DNA of 64,000 nucleotides from assembly GCA_033032175.1 (NCBI GenBank), contig CM065322.1, forward strand, positions 15,872,001-15,936,000, given 5' to 3'. Under the pieces are notes generated by a model, which worked only from the letters and a program-made list of their open reading frames with translations, was not told where the DNA came from and ran no database searches. This DNA is from Saturnia japonica. Lineage: Eukaryota > Arthropoda > Insecta > Lepidoptera > Saturniidae. The position numbers were made by a program, and so were the translations under genes. Below are positions 19,335 to 30,252 of this stretch, one piece after another; positions within the stretch are counted from its first letter, which is position 1, and each line of letters opens with the position of its first letter.

Positions 19335-19775
19335 ATCGCATATCCATAACATTCCAGATTATAGGAATTTATAACACAGACGTGTCAATGTTAGGGTCAT
19401 TGGCCCGCGGGACCAATTTGCGAACCATTGTGGACCATTAACGCATAAGACGTGTTACAAACGTATGATCTTTAATGTTTTAAAAATCACGCAACACTCC
19501 TTTGTTTGTAACTATTATAAAAGATAGCAACGCCGCCGCGTTTCGTGTAATTACCGTGCGAAATGGCGATTTCAATTTGTTTTCGTTTTTTTTTTCTGTT
19601 TTATCTATATTGGCGCATTTTTGTATAAACCGTAACGTAAAGGCTAATTTACTTTGAGTTAGTGATGGCGCCGAGAATTTACTTACACTATTTACTTGAT
19701 TATTTATTGACTGTGTACGCAGTACGCACGTTATTGTAGTCCGTAGAGAAAAATTAATTCTCACAAGGAATTTTT
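19335..19775. other. Non-coding stretch, nothing recognised
   Basis: A 94-codon minus-strand frame (19480-19764) has no recognisable domain and no splice context. I treat it as chance. Confidence 0.4.
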
Positions 19776-19980
19776 AACAAAAAAAATACCTTCAATGATT
19801 TTGAAGAGTTCCCTGGTGTATCTTCGAAGACGATAGTCTAATGACAACGAAATTAAAATCGGACCACCCTTGAGGTACCCCCTATCCAACAAAAAAAGAA
19901 TCATCCAAATCAGTTCATAAACAAAGAAGAAACATAAAAAAACATTTGAATTGAAGTCTGTTAAAAACGGCAGAATTTGA
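19776..19980 (-). repeat. Interspersed repeat family D fragment, reverse
   Basis: TCAATGATTTTGAAGAGTTC, then GAGGTACCCCCTATCCAAC and AATCAGTTCATAAACAAAG, are the reverse of the copy at 47828-48065. Confidence 0.65.
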
Positions 19981-20261
19981 TGCGATTGTAAAAAATCCTA
20001 TCTGCTGTTAGAAGAGCTATCGGAAATATTACAAGAAGAGGTATCTAAATGATACTAATTTGGATAAGAAAACGGATTGGCGATAGAAATGAAAAACCTA
20101 AAAGTTAACCCGGTCAAGTCGTACTAGAATGTCTCGCCTCATCATTCTAAAGTATAACTACAGCAGCCTAGAGGTAAAATCTGGAGCAGTATGCTTCCAC
20201 CATTACAAATTGTAAGATCTGTACGCACATTTAAGTACAAAATGAAGGAATATATTTTAAA

Positions 20262-20772
20262 CTAGCTGTGCCCGCGGCTTTGCTGACGTGGATTACAGAA
20301 TGCCCGCGCGATTTTTCCTTCCCCGCTCCCGAGTATTTCAAAGACAAAAATGCTTATTGTGAGTGTTTCTTAGAACATAGACTCGCTGACTTTTTTGTGG
20401 GTATTTTTAATGTCTACAATTATGTAGTAAATTAGTTTGCTATATCTCATAAGGTTTACTCAGCGTAAGCCATTTAAGCGCCCGAATTGATTCACCGTTA
20501 CCAGTTTTTTTTTTTATTTGTGCCGAACCCTAATTATTTTTCTAAAGTAAAAGTAGCATAAGTTACTCCCTATAAAATCGGCTATCTACCAGTGAAAGTC
20601 CCGTCAAAATCAGTCCAACCGTTTCGGAGATTACCCGGAATAAAGAGACAGACAGAAATGTTTAAAATTGGTTTTTTGTTATAGGTATCGTATATACTTT
20701 CATATGCGTTTAGTAAAAAGCTGTTATTTTGACATTACAAACAAACCCTTCAATTTTATTAATTGTATAAAG
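20262..20772 (+). repeat. Interspersed repeat family A, near full length
   Basis: AACTAGCTGTGCCCGCGGC opens the copy and ATTAATTGTATAAAG closes it. Internal blocks follow the order of the copy at 9691. Confidence 0.8.
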
Positions 20773-21640
20773 TTACACATAAGCTTCAGCACAGAGCATC
20801 TTTTTATATCTTTTAAACTACCAACATTGGTTGTTTAGGGATGCTACTTAGGTGATGTACTTTTAGGTGTAAACATCTTTTGTGATGCTCTTCCTTTCTT
20901 TTCGCGACCTACCTCTTTTTCTTATTCCAGTAATGTTTATTGCAATAATCAATCACGATGAAATCTATCTAATCTGAGGCCCGGCTGAAATCCAGCGCTA
21001 TAGTATTTTGGTATTATAGCATATGCTGAGCTGAGGTCTTTGTTGATCTTGAGTGTGGTATTTTTATGGCAACGTTATAATGTTTTAAATTAAATTAGTA
21101 ATAATTTATTGTTAATGTCGTGTTTAATGTGTGTTGTGTTAATTTTGTCCGTATTTTCATCATCGAATTAAATGTTCTTTCTTTCAAAACCGGAGGTCCT
21201 TCTTTGTTGTTAAAATAATTGAGATTTGAAGATCATACTGAATATTGTCTGGCTGGCAATTCAACGTCTTAATGTATATTAAAAAAGAATTAAAAAAATA
21301 CACCGAGTGAGCCCAAAACACGACAAACCAAAAGAAAGTCACCGTGAAGTTGTTTATTTTATTAAGATGTGTATGGTGGTCGCGATTCCTACCAACGGCT
21401 TTTAATCTATCCATGTTTAAAATGATGCAGTTTGTCCTATTAACAAAAAAACTCGGCTACACACCGCCAACGCCAACAGCCGGTCTGATCCACCGCTTTA
21501 GATGTTTCACATCAAATCTCGAACATGATGTGACGTCACCCTACATCACAGTACCAGCAACTGACCCACAGAGTACATTTGTTTATAGGAGTACTGACCA
21601 ACTGCTTACTTCGTCATTTAGACGAGGTCAGTACTAATGG
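20773..21640. other. Intergenic stretch; one unassigned open frame
   Basis: A 97-codon plus-strand frame at 21344-21637 has a proline/threonine-rich part (YTPPTPTAGLIHRF) but no start context, splice sites or recognised domain. AACACGACAAACCAAAAGAA at 21317 belongs to family L. Confidence 0.35.
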
Positions 21641-21704
21641 TGCAAGTAGCGAGGGAAGCGGACAGACTCCATAATATTCAATCGGGAATATTTGTCAGCA
21701 GTGT

Positions 21705-21726
21705 CAGCGCTGTCACGACAGCGCTG
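21705..21726. other. Perfect 10-bp-arm palindrome
   Basis: CAGCGCTGTC, AC, GACAGCGCTG forms a perfect inverted repeat with a 2-base centre. CAGCGCTG is itself a palindrome, so alternative folds exist. Confidence 0.7.
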
Positions 21727-21929
21727 TACTCACTTCAAATCAATTAATCCAATGGCAGTATTGAGTCAACACGACATAATAATAATAATCATATATTGCT
21801 AAAAAAAAAGTTTACAAATTAAGAATATTATGCTTACATATACAATTTAGCAATGGGACAGATTCAGCTGATGCTATGTGGAGTGGTTTAAGTGTATAAC
21901 CTCGCCACACAGCGCTGTTTTTCAGTCCA

Positions 21930-22470
21930 GAATCAAAATCAAGATCAAAAAATTCTTTATCAAATTTAGGCCCTCTGAGCGCTTTTTCGATTTATTTAAA
22001 CAACTAGCCGGATTGTTAATTGGGGGCCACTTTCCCTGGTCGATCACAACACATTATGCACAATGACACGGAATAATGGAATGTAGGAGAAAAAGGACTC
22101 ACCAGACAACAGCTTTCACGAACTTTGGAACCCTCCTCTTCTGGTCACTTCTGTTTTAGCACGCACCATGCACGCTTACTAATCAAGTTAGCGATAAATG
22201 TTTAATTAATTATTAACGCAGTCACTTTCAGTGTTCGCCGTTGTAATTTTAAAGACGAACTGATGTCGGTGAAAGGTTGGCGTGGATAGGGATAGATAGA
22301 TACAAGGAAAAGGGATGGATGATGTATCATTGAACATATAATTGACATAAGCGCATTTTAGCCTAAACAGGCCTTAAGAAAGCACTTATGAACATCAAAA
22401 CAGTACTACCGGTTCGGTAAACATCCCAGACATCGAGAAGAAGGGGTAAGAAACTCGGTGAAGTTTACCT
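21930..22470. repeat. Fragments related to a LINE 3' end
   Basis: TTTATCAAATTTAGGCC near 21958, and CAAAACAGTACTACCGGTTC with CATCGAGAAG near 22397, match the block at 57890-58010 that adjoins a LINE 3' end. Confidence 0.55.
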
Positions 22471-22651
22471 TTTTTCTTTAAACTGTATAAGTGTCAATAT
22501 ATTAGATACAATAATAATAATTTAATAGATACACATAGAGGAATTCCAGGAGATCTGTGGTCAGCACTGACTTACCTCGAATTCGGAGTCACTAACTCAT
22601 TGTAAATCAGACATAAAGGTCAGTTTCGAGTGGATATAGTATTTTCTGATA

Positions 22652-22930
22652 GGACAGTGCCACAGTGGTACGGACACGGCGTAGAACTATGTGGGTTCGA
22701 ATTCACGCAATGAACCTGAGCTTTCGGTGAAGGAAAACATCGTGGTGAAACCATACCATGGTGGTAGGGCATTTTCTAAAGCCCGTTTGGCTAGCTACTA
22801 CCCTCAAGTTGAAATGTCGCCAAGCACCTATAGGTGTATTCTGGCAGCTGCACTTTGAGAGCCAGTCCTTAGGACCTTTCATCTTAGACCATATCGTCAC
22901 TTAACAAAAGGTGAAACTGACCAAACGCTA
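22652..22930 (+). repeat. SINE family E
   Basis: The tRNA-like head (CACAGTGGTACGG.., B box GTGGGTTCGAATTCAC) is followed by TGAGCTTTCGGTGAAGG, GTGGTAGGGCATTTTC and TTCTGGCAGCTGCACTT. Other copies are at 29505, 41240 (reverse), 49848 (reverse), 51245 (reverse) and 60690 (reverse). The minus-strand frame inside is incidental. Confidence 0.75.
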
Positions 22931-23837
22931 AACCTGTAAAAAAATACTAACTTCGTTTATAGCAGTACTACAAAGTATAAAAAGTTTCGAGATTAGCTTA
23001 TAATTTCCATATTTTGTAACATTATGGACTCTAGTGAATGTACTTGATTGGATTTTTTTAACACTGTGCGTACGTGAATTCTAATACGTACAAACCATAA
23101 GTCGATTTGATACGCATCAAGCGATAAACGAAACAAAAACCACTTTAATTTGATTTATTTAATCTATTATTTTTTTAGAGCCGTTATAAGTTATGAGGAA
23201 TAGATCCACAATTAATCAAATTTGTAGAAAGTTGAGGATTGATCTAAAGGTAAATAAATAGGCCTAAGAAAAACCGATCACAGCTTCAAAGTATTAATAA
23301 AAAAAATTCATCCACAAAACGTTATTGAAAGACACGTAGAAATCATGTTTTTTGAATTGAAAATTTCTTTAGCATAGTATTTAGACACTAAAAAGAGATA
23401 AACACATACATTTATAGTAAATAAGCCTGCGAGAAAATGCGCTTATTGCAAGTCCTGATTTATTTTTACAACTATGACCGTCGTTTAATTGGCGTAGCTG
23501 TGTGACGACCAAACTTGTACGCACTGTTGTACGTACAGTAAGAGTAGTCGATAGTTCGAGTCCCTCTGATGAACACTCGTTCAGGGCATCCCACAATACA
23601 AGTTTGTGATATTTTAATAATAACGCACTCATCTGCCATAAAAAATCAAATTCTCTTTTTTTAAACATTAATTAATTTCCATTCAAAATTATTCGGAACC
23701 CCCTTTTTCCCAAAGCCTTCCAGCTTTTAATCTAGGTAGGTACCTAATGATAAATATCAAAACGATGCAACGGTGGTGTATCAGGTGTTTATGTATTTTT
23801 ATGTATTCAAAACAAGCATAAGCCTTTATAGCATTAC
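22931..23837. other. Intergenic stretch with one shared block
   Basis: AACTTGTACGCACTGTTGTA near 23512, with GATAGTTCGAGTCCC, recurs near 46610. Nothing else is recognisable. Confidence 0.45.
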
Positions 23838-24250
23838 TAGCTATACCCCGCGGTTTCACCCGCATACAATTTAGAAGAAATCACTGATTGATGATTTATA
23901 ACATTTCAGTATAGACAATATTTTATCGGGCGGTCAGATGGTCACATCGCGCCTTCGCATGGCTCGTTCGCGCCACTAACTACTATAGACATAGACCCGA
24001 GCAGAGTGTTAAATTATTTTTAATTTTGCATTATCTCTCAAACTATGCATTTAAATAACATGCTGTAAAAGACAAAGTTTATCTTCTTTAAATGGTTTTT
24101 ATGATGAAGTAACTTTTGTATGTAAGGATTAATATGCCATGCTTAAAAATATTGCTCATAAATTAATTTTTAATGTTCAAAAAAAAATTTTTTTTGCATA
24201 ATATCTTATTGTGGCTTATGTATAAGAGATAGATATATGCTATCGCTGAC
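23838..24250 (-). repeat. Interspersed repeat family C, reverse
   Basis: It opens ACTAGCTATACCCCGCGG and ends with GAGATAGATATATGCTATCG, the reversed order of the copies at 17815 and 42700. Confidence 0.65.
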
Positions 24251-24394
24251 CTTCTTTATATATACTAATGGACAATACTTTTGTAGAACAGTGTATTGAC
24301 GTATCATTAAACATTAAGCCAGCGCATGCGGCTAAAACAGTTCGCGAGGGTTTCGACTTCCAACTTTCCTAACAAAAATCAATATTTAAGGCTA

Positions 24395-24456
24395 GCTGGG
24401 AATTATAGCCTAATTTTATATAGCCTATTAGTACTCCTCGTGAGCCTGGCTATCAT
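24395..24456 (+). repeat. Left part of an older repeat split by the THAP element
   Basis: ATTATAGCC..TATTAGTACTCCTCGTG and then the 8-mer GCTATCAT form the left half of an interspersed repeat. It resumes after the element with GCTATCAT and GAATCCGACTGATAGTTCC..GAGATTAGCG. A related repeat sits at 50530-50890. The 8-mer at the end of this segment is one copy of the target duplication. Confidence 0.7.
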
Positions 24457-24743
24457 CTCAGAATACAGAACAAACCAGAAGCCGCGTTCAAGAATAATTA
24501 CATACGCTGCACTGTGTCCAAAAACGATACGTACGTCCCGCACCTGCCCACTTCCCATACGCATAATGTTGCTAGCTCGGGAGCGGTTTCCACTTTTTGG
24601 GTAGTCTTATAACACTAAAGAAAAGATATTTATTAAAAAATATTTATTTATTTACATGGATGACTATAAATAGAATACGGCTTCAATAACGTCATTTCGT
24701 CATTAACGTCATTTTTTATCTTGCCAGTATACATAGGTTTCTT

Positions 24744-24749
24744 TTTATT
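24744..24749 (-). terminator. Poly(A) signal AATAAA of the THAP gene
   Basis: On the minus strand CCAATAAAAAG lies 33-38 bases past the stop codon of the THAP gene, and still inside the element. Confidence 0.6.
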
Positions 24750-24781
24750 GGACGTTTTTTTTATAAATATTATTAATAATA

Positions 24782-26129
24782 TCAACTGCTAACTACATCT
24801 GTTGAAAGTAAATCGTAAACGTCGTTGTTAATGTAGCGATTGCTTTTTAATTTTTTTAATATATTTTTTAAAGATTCGTACTTCTTGGCAAGTCTTTTGT
24901 ATTTTTGTTGTAATGTTTTCATTCGTCGAACATGCTTTTCACAAAATAATTGTTTTCGTCGTAATTGAGATTGAAGTTTGACTTTTCTCGGCGAATCAAA
25001 CACAGATTCCAAATCAGAAATATTGACATCACCGATCTCGGAGTTCGATCGCGCAGGAGATGGTGGTTGTGTAACCTGAAATGAAAAACCTTAAGTTGTA
25101 TGTTGTTGTATTTGTCACTTTGTGCCTGAGCTTGCAAATGTCCATGGGCCTTATAAGTAAGGCTAAGTAAGGTAAACTAAGGTTTATTTTACATTTATTA
25201 CTGTTACTACTAGTGTTTATTTACTACACTAGTTTACTTGTAACTAAGTATATCGATTAAGTGCCTTATTTGCTTTTCAATATTATAAAAAATAAAATTA
25301 AACATTATTATCATAGGTGGGTACGCACATTGTCCGATGTCGAAGGTTTAGACGTTTCTATGTGTAACTCGGAAAATTCTGGTGTCAAGGCCAAATACTG
25401 AAATAGAACGTTAGTATTAGATTATTCATATATTTAATTCACCGAAGTTTCATTAGCCCGGAATCTGAAATTTGCGTCCGGTTTAGGCTCGCCCCTTATT
25501 ACGATGAGGGACGGATAAGCTCGACGAAAAGTGGGCATACTTGTTATACCTTTGCATACTCCTTCGAGGATTACAGGCGTGAGCATATATATATATATAT
25601 GGAGCAAAACTTTACTTCAAAATACATGACAAACATTTTCACCAGGAGGGATGCAATATAAATATAGTAATTATTATGACTATATCTACCTTAGTTGGAT
25701 TAGCTGCTTTCTTTAGTCTTTTCAAACCACCTTTTGTATCATAAAAATATTGCGCTTCAAAGTCAATTGAGCAATATACGCTCCGGCTTGATGGTTTCCA
25801 AAACTCATCTAGCCGTGCTCTTTGTATGACTTTCATCCAGTCCGATTTTCTATTTTCATCAGCAGGGAAACTAAAATTACAAAGGTTCTATATACACAAA
25901 AATAGTAAGTATTCTACACGAGTATTAAAAAATAAATGGGTAAAATTTTCGATGAAAATAAAATGGCAACACTTAAAAAATGGACGCGTCATTTTCTAAA
26001 TGTAAAATAAATTAAACAATTAAATAAATATACCTTAGAATGCGCTACTTACAGATGAAATGTGATCCCATCCTGTTTTTTTATAATCCCTGCAGCATTT
26101 TTACATGTAGGAACAACACAAGACGGCAT
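24782..26129 (-). CDS. THAP-domain, coiled-coil protein, 4 exons (join complement 26129-26053, 25870-25690, 25397-25329, 25075-24782)
   Basis: Four exons with GT..AG borders and consistent phases (2, 0, 0) give a 206-residue protein from ATG at 26129 to TGA at 24782-24784. Residues 1-86 form a THAP zinc-finger domain: MPSCVVPTC at the start, FHLFPAD, an invariant Trp in SDWMKV, VYCSIDF and KKAANPT at the end. In the family this is a C2CH zinc-binding, DNA-binding module. Here the ligands read C4, C9, C59 and Asp62 where His is expected. Residues about 133-185 are a basic coiled coil (LRRKQLFCEKHVRRMKTLQQ and onward), as seen next to THAP in P-element transposases and many THAP proteins. The protein then stops; no catalytic domain follows. 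Introns are 182, 292 and 253 nt. The likely role is DNA-binding dimer, possibly a repressor like the KP product; this is inference. The third donor (AAT|GTGCGT) is the weakest splice site. Confidence 0.85.
25445..25600 (+). repeat. SINE family F fragment in an intron of the THAP gene
   Basis: TTAGGCTCGCCCCTTATTAC, then CTTCGAGGATTACAGGCGTG and an (AT)n tract, match the 3' half of family F. It lies within the second intron (25398-25689), antisense to the gene. Confidence 0.6.
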
Positions 26130-26207
26130 TTTAAAATTAAAATTGGCACTTGTACAATACGTCACGACGCGCTACTTACAAAGGAGTAACTAATCGCAAC
26201 AACGTCA

Positions 26208-26231
26208 AACCACTCTATTTAAGAGTGGTTT
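26208..26231. promoter_or_regulatory. Perfect palindrome upstream of the THAP gene, near the right TIR
   Basis: AAACCACTCT, ATTA, AGAGTGGTTT has perfect 10-bp arms. It lies 79 bases upstream of the start codon and about 25 bases inside the right TIR. A symmetric site here suits binding by a dimer, such as a THAP protein; this is inference from position and symmetry only. Confidence 0.55.
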
Positions 26232-26294
26232 TTGTATCTTCAGTTTTATGTGCGTTCGCGGTTTCTGGTTTTTTCTGTATTCTGAGGCTATCAT

Positions 26295-26400
26295 ATAAAA
26301 AAAAAATCGAATCCGACTGATAGTTCCAGAGATTAGCGTGTTTAAACAAATAAACAACAAAAAATAAATTTTCCGCTTTATTATATTAGTAGTAGTATAG
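26295..26400 (+). repeat. Right part of the older repeat split by the THAP element
   Basis: After the second GCTATCAT come GAATCCGACTGATAGTTCC, AGAGATTAGCG, AAACAAATAAACAAC and CTTTATTATATTAGTAGTAG, the usual 3' half of a widespread lepidopteran repeat. A related copy ends at 50890 and a fragment lies at 61590-61650. Confidence 0.65.
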
Positions 26401-26600
26401 TCAGAAAAAAACTCACCTGCCATACTTTACTAGCCTGATTACTTGACGGTAATAGTTACTGTTCTAAAATAATGCATTATTTGCGAAGGTGTTTTTATAA
26501 ACATGGTATTAATCCTTATCAAAACAAATATGTTATTTACCACAAGTATTTAATTTAGAACAAAATTGCCCTTTACATCAATTGATTTCCATGAATATCT

Positions 26601-26804
26601 TCGAATCCCAGGTCGAGCAAAGTGTTATTGGGTTTTTCCTATGAAATTCTCAGTAGCAGCTGGAGTTTGGTTTCGCGCCCGATTAATGGCAATAGGTTCG
26701 CCCCCTATTACATGGACCTAAAAACATACTCGGCGAACTGTGGGTGACATGTACACCTCTGCCTAACCCTTCGGGGAATATAGGTGTGATGGTATGTATG
26801 ATGG
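26601..26804 (+). repeat. SINE family F, 5'-truncated
   Basis: It starts inside the B box (TCGAATCCCAGGTCGAGC), then GTAGCAGCTGGAGTTTGG, CTGCCTAACCCTTCGGGG and the tail GATGGTATGTATGATGG. Confidence 0.75.
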
Positions 26805-28534
26805 TTCCATAGATTTAGCGCCTCCAAATAAATAATCTCTTGAAGTTTTTTTTTTAAATGAGAAATGGAAAAGTTACTACGCTGTAATATTATTTTAATA
26901 TACTGAAATAGTGGCCAGTGGTCTTTGCGAGCTTAAATTAACAATGTAGATTTTAATAAAATAGTATTATTGATATTCTTGGTAAATAAACACGTGGGCA
27001 ACGGAAATACACGGTCAATGGGACGGTAACCAACAGCAGGGTAGGGGAGCCGAGGCCTTGACACTAAACCACTAGACCGTTCATCATGTTTCACTTTTAA
27101 TAACGTATGCACAAATTATCATAAACTCTGAGCATCGTTATCTCTATTGTTTATATCAAAAGTGAAAGAATAAAACGTGTGAAATGTTAAGAACTCTGGT
27201 TAAGAACGCGATATACCTAATGTTGCCATACGTTATTACATTTTTTCCTATTATTTTTATGAAATATTAGTAACGGTAGCGTTCCGTTTTAAACCTAAAA
27301 CAATTGTATAATCATTCATTTTATTGATGTGAAACATCTATAGACGGGGGTAAACCTAATTGTCGGCGTGGTGAAACATCGCCATGCTATATGTACTATG
27401 AAATTATGAATATAATTGAGTTGTCGCGATTTTAAATAAATTTTTCATTTTGTATTGAATATTTATGTAATAAACAGTCATTAATTTATGGAACAGATTT
27501 GTAATGGTTTATCTTTTCATTATGCCATATCTGATTCCTCTCGTAATCTCTTCTTTATAGCATATAACTTATACACATATAACATTTGACAGGCGTCCCA
27601 TGTCGGATTTTTTTTTATTTAATATATTATGTATATAAACCAAAAACAATTTATAATTAATAGTAAAAAAGGATACACGTTTTATTTCTAGATTTTATTT
27701 TTCATTCAATGGTTTTTATATTGATATTTAATAGCAAGATATGGCATTGACGCTCTTTACATGATATTGTGAATGAGGGGCAGTTGCCCTCAGTTCACTT
27801 TCGACTTGATACCAACGTGAGCGAGAAGAAACTTTTATCCTTTTTTGACAACAGAGTTTCCGCCTTACGCTGTGATTTCCTTTAGCCCTTTTGTTACATG
27901 CTGATAACAATATTTGTGTCGTTTTACAAATTACTTTTAGTGAGAGTATAATACGTACCTATATTTTATAAAACGTTATTGGGTTTTTACGACTTAACGG
28001 AGTTCTGGTATCTAATACAATTCAATCTTTATTTAAAAAAATACAAAACTAATTTTTGTTATAAAAATATTTTATATTTATTTATATGTTTATAACATAC
28101 TACATAAGTAATTCTTGTATATTTATTTCTCGAAAACAGCATTATCCATTTTGAAGTTTTGCATTTTGCAAATTATACTTAGGTTTTTTTTAATAAATGA
28201 ATCGAGCGAAACTTATTATATGGGCCGCCCAGATATTTTTTATCATATAATACATAATACATATATTATAGGATTATGGTGACAAAATATGTAAATTTCT
28301 AAATTTGCGTTATAACCTACTTTAAGAATAATTTATTTACATATATTGTAGTAATTTGCCATGTATATTTTAATTGTAATACATATATTATATTTATGTA
28401 AATGCAACGTTTATTCGTTCTTTAACAAACGTGACTTGCTCGTACCACTTCAGCTTACTGTCTATAAACTGTCCATTAATTAATTTCTCGAGCGAATATA
28501 TTAGCGAATTATATCGCGCAAAAATAATCTAATG
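26805..28534. other. AT-rich intergenic stretch
   Basis: No exon or clear repeat copy is seen. A short tRNA-like phrase (GGTCTAGTGGTTTAGTG on the minus strand near 27070) could be a decayed SINE head. Confidence 0.45.
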
Positions 28535-29240
28535 GCCGTTTTCACTAACGCCTACTAAACATTTTGCTTACCCTTATTGTAACTAAGTAATCATTAAGTT
28601 AAAGTATTCTTAAAATCAGCCACCTAAGTTATTTTGTTTTCACCACACTTTAGAGTTACTTATTAAAGAAACAATTAAATGTTTAATTTTTCCTCTATCT
28701 TCGAAAGCTTCGAAAATTTCAAATTAATATTTCATTTTACGATACATTATAAAACGAGTTGACAAGAAATTAAATTTGAACTGTTTGTAAAATGAACGTC
28801 ACTTAGCGCTAAGAGATCGAATTTCTGTTCCTTAAAATCTACTTAGGTAAGGTCTTAGGAATCCCTAATGACCAGCGGACAACAGGACAAGGTATTTCAA
28901 ATTAACAGCATAAATTCGTACGTATCCAATGGTAACAAGACATAGATTCCAAAGCTCGAAAATCGACCACGAAGCTTCAAAGGGAATTTCTCTCTGCGGT
29001 ATTGCGATGGCATGTGGCGGGATGCGAAGGCATGCGACTGTATGCGCCGGAGTCCGCTAGCATCCAGAAGTGCGCCGGCGATGGCAAATCCTCCTCTCGA
29101 TGCCCACACGCGCCGTCCGCCGGTTTGTCCTGGTCATTGACGTTGGTGAAAACGAAATCTCCTTAAGTTGTCTCCTAAATATATTTTATGTAAGTTAAAC
29201 TTAAATTTATGAGGCGTTGATGAAAACGAGGAAAGTCTAG
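28535..29240. repeat. MITE-like unit with TTTTCA(C/T)(C/T)AACG motifs
   Basis: CCGTTTTCACTAACGCC on the left faces GGCGTTGATGAAAACGAGG on the right, and a third related motif, GACGTTGGTGAAAACGAAA, lies at 29139-29157. A GC-rich core (28960-29130) has repeated GGCATG(C/T) steps. I could not define a target duplication. Confidence 0.45.
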
Positions 29241-29504
29241 TTCTTACTTAGCTAGGGATGAGCAATATTAGAAAAACATCGATGTTGATATCGATTGATT
29301 TATATGTGAATATCTATATGTCTATTTCTGTTTATATTTTACTTAGGCACGAATCCTCTAACATATTAGAAAATGCCCTATCACCACCACCATGCCATGA
29401 ATTATGCACAATGTTCTCTTTAACCGAATGCTCAAGTTCATTGTAAACATTTGAACTCATATCACTTACGAAAAATTTTAGCTTCACCTGCAAATTTGGA
29501 AACG

Positions 29505-29660
29505 TTTTTTTGGACACTTGTGTCTAAAGTTGAAAATCTGTCACCAAGCACTAATAGGCGTGTTCCGGAAGCTGTACTTGAGAGCCAGTTTCCTCACTAA
29601 TCGAGTCATCTGTATTTTGTTGCCACATTTTTATAACGCTAAACCTATAAAACGATAAAA
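29505..29660 (+). repeat. SINE family E, 3' part
   Basis: AAAATCTGTCACCAAGCACT, then GTTCCGGAAGCTGTACTTGA and AACGCTAAACCTATAAA, follow the end of the family E copy at 22830-22940. Confidence 0.65.
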
Positions 29661-29740
29661 ACTTTGTGTCCTTTTAGACGCTATGTTTTAATAAATGATA
29701 CGTCTGGCTCATGAGCACGGCCACTGTGTAATCGGCCCCT

Positions 29741-30252
29741 TAATTACGTATTTCGTAAGTACGAAGCGATAGCAGAAATCGCTAAATATTTTCTTTAAAA
29801 TGGCAAATTCGTATATGTACCATCAAGTTCAGTGTAGGTGATAAACACAAATTAAATTTTCCATTTTGGAGCAGATACTTAGCGACTTCTACTATCGCTT
29901 TAACAGCCTGTAAGTGTCGCACTGCTGGGCTATCAAGTCTCTTGCAGGGTTAAGGAAAGAGAGCTTAAACACCACGCCAACCCACGACGTATTGGCGATT
30001 TCAAACGCTGAGAAATCAACAGGTCTATGTTTTTCCAACTAAAACAACATTTCTCAAGCATTCCAGTTTCCTCGCGATATTTACCTTCACTGTCAGTGTT
30101 ACCAATTTCAATTAGTAAACTTAAGCGAGTTCGTTATACATGCGGGTTAATCTATAATGTACCAAACACAATCTGAATTTGTCATTTCGAAGCAAATATG
30201 TAGCGATTTCTGCTATCCCTTTGCTATTGCGAAATACGTAATAAGTGGGCGG
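29741..30252. repeat. Inverted-repeat unit (ATTACGTATTTCG..GCAGAAATCGCTA)
   Basis: The left arm (TTACGTATTTCG, GATAGCAGAAATCGCTA) is the reverse complement of the right arm (TAGCGATTTCTGCTATC, CGAAATACGTAA). A third partial copy of the arm lies at about 29870-29905. Between them is a block with CACTGCTGGGC and TCTTGCAGGGTTAAGG, found in other insect repeats. Confidence 0.6.

Larger units (their letters stand above)
24457..26286 (-). mobile_element. 1,830-bp THAP-gene transposon with 30-bp TIRs and 8-bp TSD
   Basis: The left end 24457-24486 (CTCAGAATACAG..CCGCG) and right end 26257-26286 are inverted repeats matching at 28 of 30 positions. Immediately outside lie identical 8-mers GCTATCAT (24449-24456 and 26287-26294). 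Flanking sequence on both sides belongs to one interrupted repeat, which supports a real insertion. Inside is one minus-strand, four-exon gene for a THAP and coiled-coil protein, with its own AATAAA. Length of TSD, TIR length and the THAP domain all fit the P superfamily; hAT elements also make 8-bp TSDs, so that class is not excluded. There is no RNase-H-like catalytic domain, so the unit cannot encode its own transposition. Confidence 0.85.

Noticed and set aside
24326..24604. 92-codon plus-strand frame sharing SEYR.NQKPR with a minus-strand frame at 26205-26423
   Set aside because: The shared peptide is the translated inverted repeat of the THAP element, not a protein family.
28897..29109. 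70-codon minus-strand frame in a GC-rich core
   Set aside because: It lies inside a MITE-like unit with repeated GGCATGC steps and has no domain or splice context.
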